Assembly (NCBI RefSeq): GCF_000420745.1
Contig: NZ_ATVN01000002.1
Location: 225,983-289,982, forward strand
Reading direction: 5' to 3'
DNA: 64,000 nt
Source of the DNA: Pseudorhodobacter ferrugineus DSM 5888
GTDB taxonomy: Bacteria > Pseudomonadota > Alphaproteobacteria > Rhodobacterales > Rhodobacteraceae
Each line of letters starts with the position of its first letter. Positions within the stretch are counted from its first letter, which is position 1. Position numbers and translations under genes: made by a program. Below the pieces are notes generated by a model that did no database searches, was not told where the DNA came from, and was given only the letters and a program-made list of their open reading frames with translations. Positions 62,799 through 64,000 of this stretch are shown in pieces.

Positions 62799-62888
62799 GG
62801 AGAGGTGCCGGAGTGGTCGAACGGGGCGGTCTCGAAAACCGTTGAGCCTGTGAGGGTTCCCAGGGTTCGAATCCCTGTCTCTCCGCCA
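62799..62888 (+). tRNA. tRNA-Ser(CGA)
   Basis: Acceptor arms GGAGAGG/TCTCTCC pair with one G-U, discriminator G and an encoded CCA (62886-62888). The anticodon stem GCGGT/ACCGT encloses CTCGAAA, giving anticodon CGA. A long variable arm (GAGCCTGTGAGGGTTCCC region) identifies a class II tRNA-Ser. Its 3' half is a common integration target. Confidence 0.96.
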
Positions 62889-63090
62889 CTGGGTATTGAA
62901 TTCATTGAATAATTCCTGATTTTGGCCCGCTCACCCCATCCTGACCCCGTTTGGGAGGTTGGCTTGCTTGGTGTTGGCTTTGTCGGCGGCTTCATCGCAT
63001 CGGCACGGATAGTGGTGCGTCAGAATGTCGCACCCTTGCGCGCGGTTGATCTATAGCTGTCCGGTACGGGCGGCGATGGTCGACTAAGCC

Positions 63091-63240
63091 GGACTTGAAG
63101 GCCGCGCCCGTGCCGGACAAGCGCAGGACGCCGGACGTGGGCAGGGCGGGACGCCGCGCTGGACGTGAAGTGCGGACGTGGACACAAAGGACACAGCGCC
63201 GGACGCGGGGGCCGGACATGGACGCGGCACGGACCCGGAC
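63091..63240 (+). repeat. Cluster of 14 GGAC motifs
   Basis: GGAC occurs at 63091, 63115, 63126, 63133, 63149, 63161, 63174, 63180, 63189, 63201, 63214, 63220, 63231 and 63237, that is 14 times in 150 bp, often as CGGAC or GGACG. About 0.6 would be expected by chance. The spacing is irregular (6-24 bp), so it is not a simple tandem array. Confidence 0.8.
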
Positions 63241-63259
63241 CCCACCCCCCGGCCTACCC
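63240..63259 (+). repeat. 20-bp direct repeat, left copy
   Basis: CCCCACCCCCCGGCCTACCC matches the copy at 63672-63691 at 19 of 20 positions. The two copies bracket 412 bp that include the 60-residue ORF, and the right copy touches the left end of the IS21-like element. Confidence 0.65.
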
Positions 63260-63451
63260 CGGCGGCGCGGCTGTAACCTCTCTATGCCGCGCCTACAAAG
63301 CGGCGATTTTTCCCATCTTTTGGGTGCTTGGACTATCCGCGTTGCGCGTTGTCTTGATTGCGCATCGGGATCGTGCCACCGAATACAGCACGACCGGGGC
63401 GTTGAATGACGCGACCCCTTGCCACCCCAATGCGATGAAGGAAGCAAAAAG

Positions 63452-63634
63452 ATGGACCCCAAGACGCCAACCGAAAAGCCGACGCAGACGAACAACCAAC
63501 CCTCCTCGAAAAACCGTCTGGTGGGCGAAGCCCTAGTCGCATCCGGCCTCAAGAACAACGAACCGTCGATGGTGAAGGCCGGGAACGAACTGCTACAGAA
63601 AGCCGTGGCCCCAACAAAGCCCACGGACAGTTGA
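63452..63634 (+). CDS. Small hydrophilic protein, unknown
   Basis: A 60-residue ORF starting MDPKTPTEKPTQTNNQ and ending PTKPTDS; AAGGA lies about 9-10 nt before the ATG. It is rich in Lys, Thr, Pro, Asn, with a central amphipathic segment (RLVGEALVASGLKNNEPSM), and has no membrane segment. It lies between the two 20-bp repeats. The composition differs from neighbouring genes and I recognise no family. It may be an accessory gene of a small island. Confidence 0.5.
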   Translation: MDPKTPTEKPTQTNNQPSSKNRLVGEALVASGLKNNEPSMVKAGNELLQKAVAPTKPTDS

Positions 63635-63671
63635 AGGCGGAAGCCTTGCGGTCGGGGTGGCATGTCTTCGG

Positions 63672-63691
63672 CCCCACCCCCCGGCCTGCCC
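63672..63691 (+). repeat. 20-bp direct repeat, right copy
   Basis: CCCCACCCCCCGGCCTGCCC, differing from the 63240-63259 copy at one base (A to G). It immediately precedes the inferred left end of the IS21-family element. Confidence 0.65.
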
Positions 63692-64000
63692 TGAGAACGG
63701 CAGTGCAAAAGTGAGCCACGGAAGTGGCGTGATAATCTCGCTGCGGGCAATGTAAAATGTTGCCACTTTGGCCCTTACTGGTTTCAGGGAGGGCGGGAGA
63801 TTTTAGTCGTGGATTTATATTTGAAGGTCCGCCTCGCGCGTCGGGGCGGCATGAGCGAACGGGTGGCAGCGGGCCATTTCGGGATTTCGCGTGCGAGCGT
63901 GAAGAAGATGATGATGTTTTCGGTCCCGCCCGGATATCAACGAACGGCAGATATCAAGCGGCCCAAACTTGATGGCTTCACCGGCTTCATTGATCAATGG
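63692..64000 (+). mobile_element. IS21-family insertion sequence, left end (right part beyond window)
   Basis: The transposase start (see istA) is preceded by two related 16-base repeats, TGCAAAAGTGAGCCAC (63704-63719) and TGTAAAATGTTGCCAC (63751-63766), spaced 47 bp apart. IS21 ends carry such multiple transposase-binding repeats. The exact left terminus was not fixed; it should lie within 63690-63705. Confidence 0.75.
63809..64000 (+). CDS. istA: IS21-family transposase IstA (N-terminal part, truncated by window end)
   Basis: Reading from the GTG at 63809 gives VDLYLKVRLARRGGMSERVA and onward to KRPKLDGFTGFIDQW, with an N-terminal HTH (GGMSERVAAGHFGISRASVKKMM). This matches the start of IS21-type IstA transposases. 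The frame is open upstream to at least 63749, so the real start may be a few codons earlier. The catalytic DDE domain and the IstB ATPase gene lie beyond the window. Confidence 0.85.
   Translation, partial: MDLYLKVRLARRGGMSERVAAGHFGISRASVKKMMMFSVPPGYQRTADIKRPKLDGFTGFIDQW

Larger units (their letters stand above)
62889..63451. other. Non-coding, repeat-rich stretch downstream of tRNA-Ser
   Basis: This 563-bp gap contains no ORF I can support. The long minus-strand reading frame that crosses it lacks a ribosome binding site, is very rich in Arg, Gly and Pro, and reads through the GGAC repeats. The stretch begins with an AT-richer 60 bp after the tRNA, then turns very GC-rich. It could be a degenerate island junction. 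Confidence 0.6.

Noticed and set aside
62889..63451. Integrase or attachment site immediately after tRNA-Ser(CGA)
   Set aside because: No integrase gene and no second copy of the tRNA 3' end were found within the window.
62992..63750. 252-codon minus-strand ORF across the GGAC field
   Set aside because: No ribosome binding site, composition is extreme (Arg/Gly/Pro), it reads through repeats, and it overlaps the inferred IS end and a better small plus-strand ORF.

Overview
This 64 kb window looks like a chromosomal piece of a GC-rich alphaproteobacterium, most likely a member of the Rhodobacteraceae (Rhodobacter/Roseobacter group). The evidence is the Paracoccus-like cytochrome c2 next to an aa3-type ctaD, the dac-tmk-holB-tatD-MBL gene order, the aerobic (CobG/CobN) B12 pathway with CbtAB cobalt uptake, and the many ATGA-coupled operons. 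No gene here names the species.

Layout. 1-18 kb is mostly housekeeping: folP, an EamA exporter, ilvC facing two tandem Lrp/AsnC regulators, a class-V aminotransferase, a UbiH-type hydroxylase, a HAD nucleotidase, a GntR regulator, a c-di-GMP-sensor-like/GT2 fusion, carA, yqeY, small envelope proteins, ctaD, cytochrome c2, lipB, a peptidoglycan-binding protein and tRNA-Leu(GAG). 18.5-24.2 kb is a polyamine/spermidine-type ABC transporter operon with two tandem paralogous binding proteins. 24.5-30.9 kb is a conserved minus-strand block (SPOR lipoprotein, D,D-carboxypeptidase, tmk, holB, tatD, MBL hydrolase, AEC transporter). tRNA-Ser(UGA) and an orphan cheD follow.

31.8-50.5 kb is a large B12 locus. 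Two minus-strand cobalamin riboswitches lead two units: riboswitch-cbtB-cbtA-cobF, and riboswitch-DUF1636-cobW-cobN-cobG-cobH-cobI-cobJ-(cobK antisense)-cobL-cobE-cobM-cobB-cobA-DUF1636. A divergent plus-strand unit carries cobO, two tandem Lin0512-family genes and cobQ. Together these cover uroporphyrinogen III to adenosylcobyric acid, except for CobS/CobT, CobR and the nucleotide-loop enzymes, which are not in the window. cobK is inverted inside the operon and its ATG overlaps that of cobL in a shared CATG.

50.5-59.3 kb is the least conventional part: a two-gene operon joined by a TAATG overlap. The first gene encodes a ~1,845-residue fusion of a calcineurin-like phosphoesterase, a GMC (cholesterol-oxidase-like) flavoenzyme and an alpha/beta hydrolase with a Cys nucleophile. 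The second encodes a class III cyclase-AAA/STAND ATPase-TPR protein whose cyclase domain lacks the usual purine-specifying residues. A perfect Shine-Dalgarno sits inside the first gene just before the GMC domain. This operon is my main candidate for an undescribed system.

59.6-64 kb holds msrA, selO, a CbiX-like chelatase and tRNA-Ser(CGA), then a poorly coding, repeat-rich stretch (14 GGAC motifs in 150 bp, a 20-bp direct repeat, a 60-residue ORF), and ends inside an IS21-family element (istA truncated by the window edge).
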